From: Alphaproteobacteria bacterium
GTDB lineage: Bacteria; Pseudomonadota; Alphaproteobacteria; Rhizobiales; Rhizobiaceae
DNA length: 64,000 bases
Assembly (NCBI GenBank): GCA_016861165.1
Contig: BOKV01000006.1
Span: forward strand, 105,398-169,397
Reading direction: 5' to 3'
Below the pieces are notes generated by a model. The model was not told the origin of the DNA. It did not search any database and was given only the letters and a program-made list of their open reading frames with translations. Positions within the stretch are counted from its first letter, which is position 1. Every line of letters starts with the position of its first letter. This document shows positions 63,343 through 64,000 of this stretch, in pieces. Both the position numbers and the translations under genes were made by a program.

Positions 63343-64000
63343 TCACGGCAATTGTCCGGCCCGCTCGGCGCGATGGCCGGAGAGTTCGGCGCCGGCGCGC
63401 GCGTCGAGCCCGAGCAGCGGCACCATGCCGGCGGCCGCGATGGCGCCGACGGCGAGGAAGGCGAACTGGAAGTCGGGCAGCCCCGGGCCGGCGTCGCGCC
63501 AGGCCATGCTGGCCTCGACCAGCATGCCGGCCACCGCCACGCCGAGCGCCAGCGAGACCTGCTGGAACACGGCGGCGATGGCGGTGGCCGCACCGGTCCG
63601 TTCGCCCTCGACATCGGCGAACACCAGCGCGTTGATGCCGGTGAACATCAGCGAGCGCACGAAGCCGGAGACAAGCAGCACGCCGTAGATGAACGCCATC
63701 GGCATGGCCGGCGAGAAGAAGCCCATGGCAAAGAGGAACAGCGCCGACAGGCCGACCATGGCGATCAGCACGCGCTTGAAGCCGTAGCGCGTATAGATGC
63801 GCGCCGTGGCGAACTTCATCGCGATCGCGCCGATGGCGCCGACGAAGGTGACCATGCCGGACTGGAAGGCGGTGAAGCCGAAGCCGAGCTGCAGCGCCAG
63901 CGGCAGCAGGAACGGTGTGGCGCCGACGCCGAGCCGGGCGAGCGAGGCCGAGACGACGCTGACGCGGAAGGTCGGCACGGAAAACAGCCTGAGGTCGAGC
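63343..64000 (-). CDS. DHA2-type MFS efflux transporter, C-terminal part (truncated by window edge)
   Basis: The minus-strand frame is open to base 64000 and reads LDLRLFSVPTFRVSVVSASLA at the edge, typical of the middle of a 14-helix DHA2 drug transporter. The GTG at 63978 is therefore internal and the start lies outside. About six helices follow (TPFLLPLALQLGFGFTAFQSG; RVLIAMVGLSALFLFAMGFF; AVFQQVSLALGVAVAGMLVE), then a short polar tail. Substrate unknown. Confidence 0.85.
   Translation of the reverse strand, partial: LDLRLFSVPTFRVSVVSASLARLGVGATPFLLPLALQLGFGFTAFQSGMVTFVGAIGAIAMKFATARIYTRYGFKRVLIAMVGLSALFLFAMGFFSPAMPMAFIYGVLLVSGFVRSLMFTGINALVFADVEGERTGAATAIAAVFQQVSLALGVAVAGMLVEASMAWRDAGPGLPDFQFAFLAVGAIAAAGMVPLLGLDARAGAELSGHRAERAGQLP

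Overview
The window is high-GC chromosomal DNA from an alphaproteobacterium, most likely a member of the Hyphomicrobiales (Rhizobiales). The evidence is the gene order cytochrome c–kdsB–pheA–nudC–HIT–ffs–dnaX–ybaB–recR, the rmuC–def–fmt–truA–dapE block, a DnaX without the usual zinc cysteines, and proteins of rhizobial type (human-like DeoC, TIGR02281 protease, Yej transporter). No genus can be fixed from sequence reading alone. Coding density is very high, and many adjacent genes overlap by 1 to 4 bases (ATGA or GTGA).

Layout: (1) 1-10071, a plus-strand nucleoside uptake and catabolism operon: BMP-type ABC transporter (ATPase, two permeases; the binding protein would lie upstream), a VOC protein, cytidine deaminase, purine nucleoside phosphorylase, deoC, a two-domain ALDH16-like aldehyde dehydrogenase and deoA. 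(2) 10081-12337, minus strand: a Tat-exported multicopper oxidase and a membrane-anchored retropepsin-like protease. (3) 12454-15323, minus strand: deoB–add–upp, completing nucleoside salvage. (4) 15536-16468, an orphan PhnD-like binding protein. (5) 16480-29039, a complete Tad/Flp pilus locus: two TadE/G-like minor pilins and a stand-alone CpaC N-domain protein on the minus strand, then flp–cpaA–cpaB–cpaC–cpaD–cpaE–cpaF–tadB–tadC on the plus strand, and tadD on the minus strand. (6) 29190-31896, leucyl aminopeptidase, a short MarR-like protein and an NlpC/P60 hydrolase. (7) 32049-40735, minus strand: a Yej-type peptide/muropeptide ABC importer with two binding proteins (one Sec, one Tat), coupled to ghrA. 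(8) 40910-51911, housekeeping genes, including the 4.5S SRP RNA. (9) 51935-62000, rmuC, then a 2.88-kb transposon, then def–fmt–truA, two uncharacterised genes and dapE. (10) tldD and the C-terminal part of an MFS transporter at the right edge.

The most notable object is the transposon at 53163-56042. It has perfect 24-bp terminal inverted repeats, an 8-bp target duplication (CGCCGCGC) and an IS1595/ISXO2-type transposase. It also carries four cargo genes: a small unknown protein, a secreted Rap1a/Tai-like protein, a 56-residue antisense ORF, and a DUF3800 protein. It landed about 24 bp upstream of the probable rmuC start, separating rmuC from its presumed promoter, while the def promoter appears intact. 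Its base composition is visibly lower in GC than the surroundings.

In the deo region, DeoC releases acetaldehyde and glyceraldehyde-3-phosphate. The aldehyde dehydrogenase between deoC and deoA is a natural candidate to oxidise the acetaldehyde. DeoA/PNP plus DeoB feed deoxyribose- or ribose-phosphate into central metabolism, and Upp and Add recycle bases.
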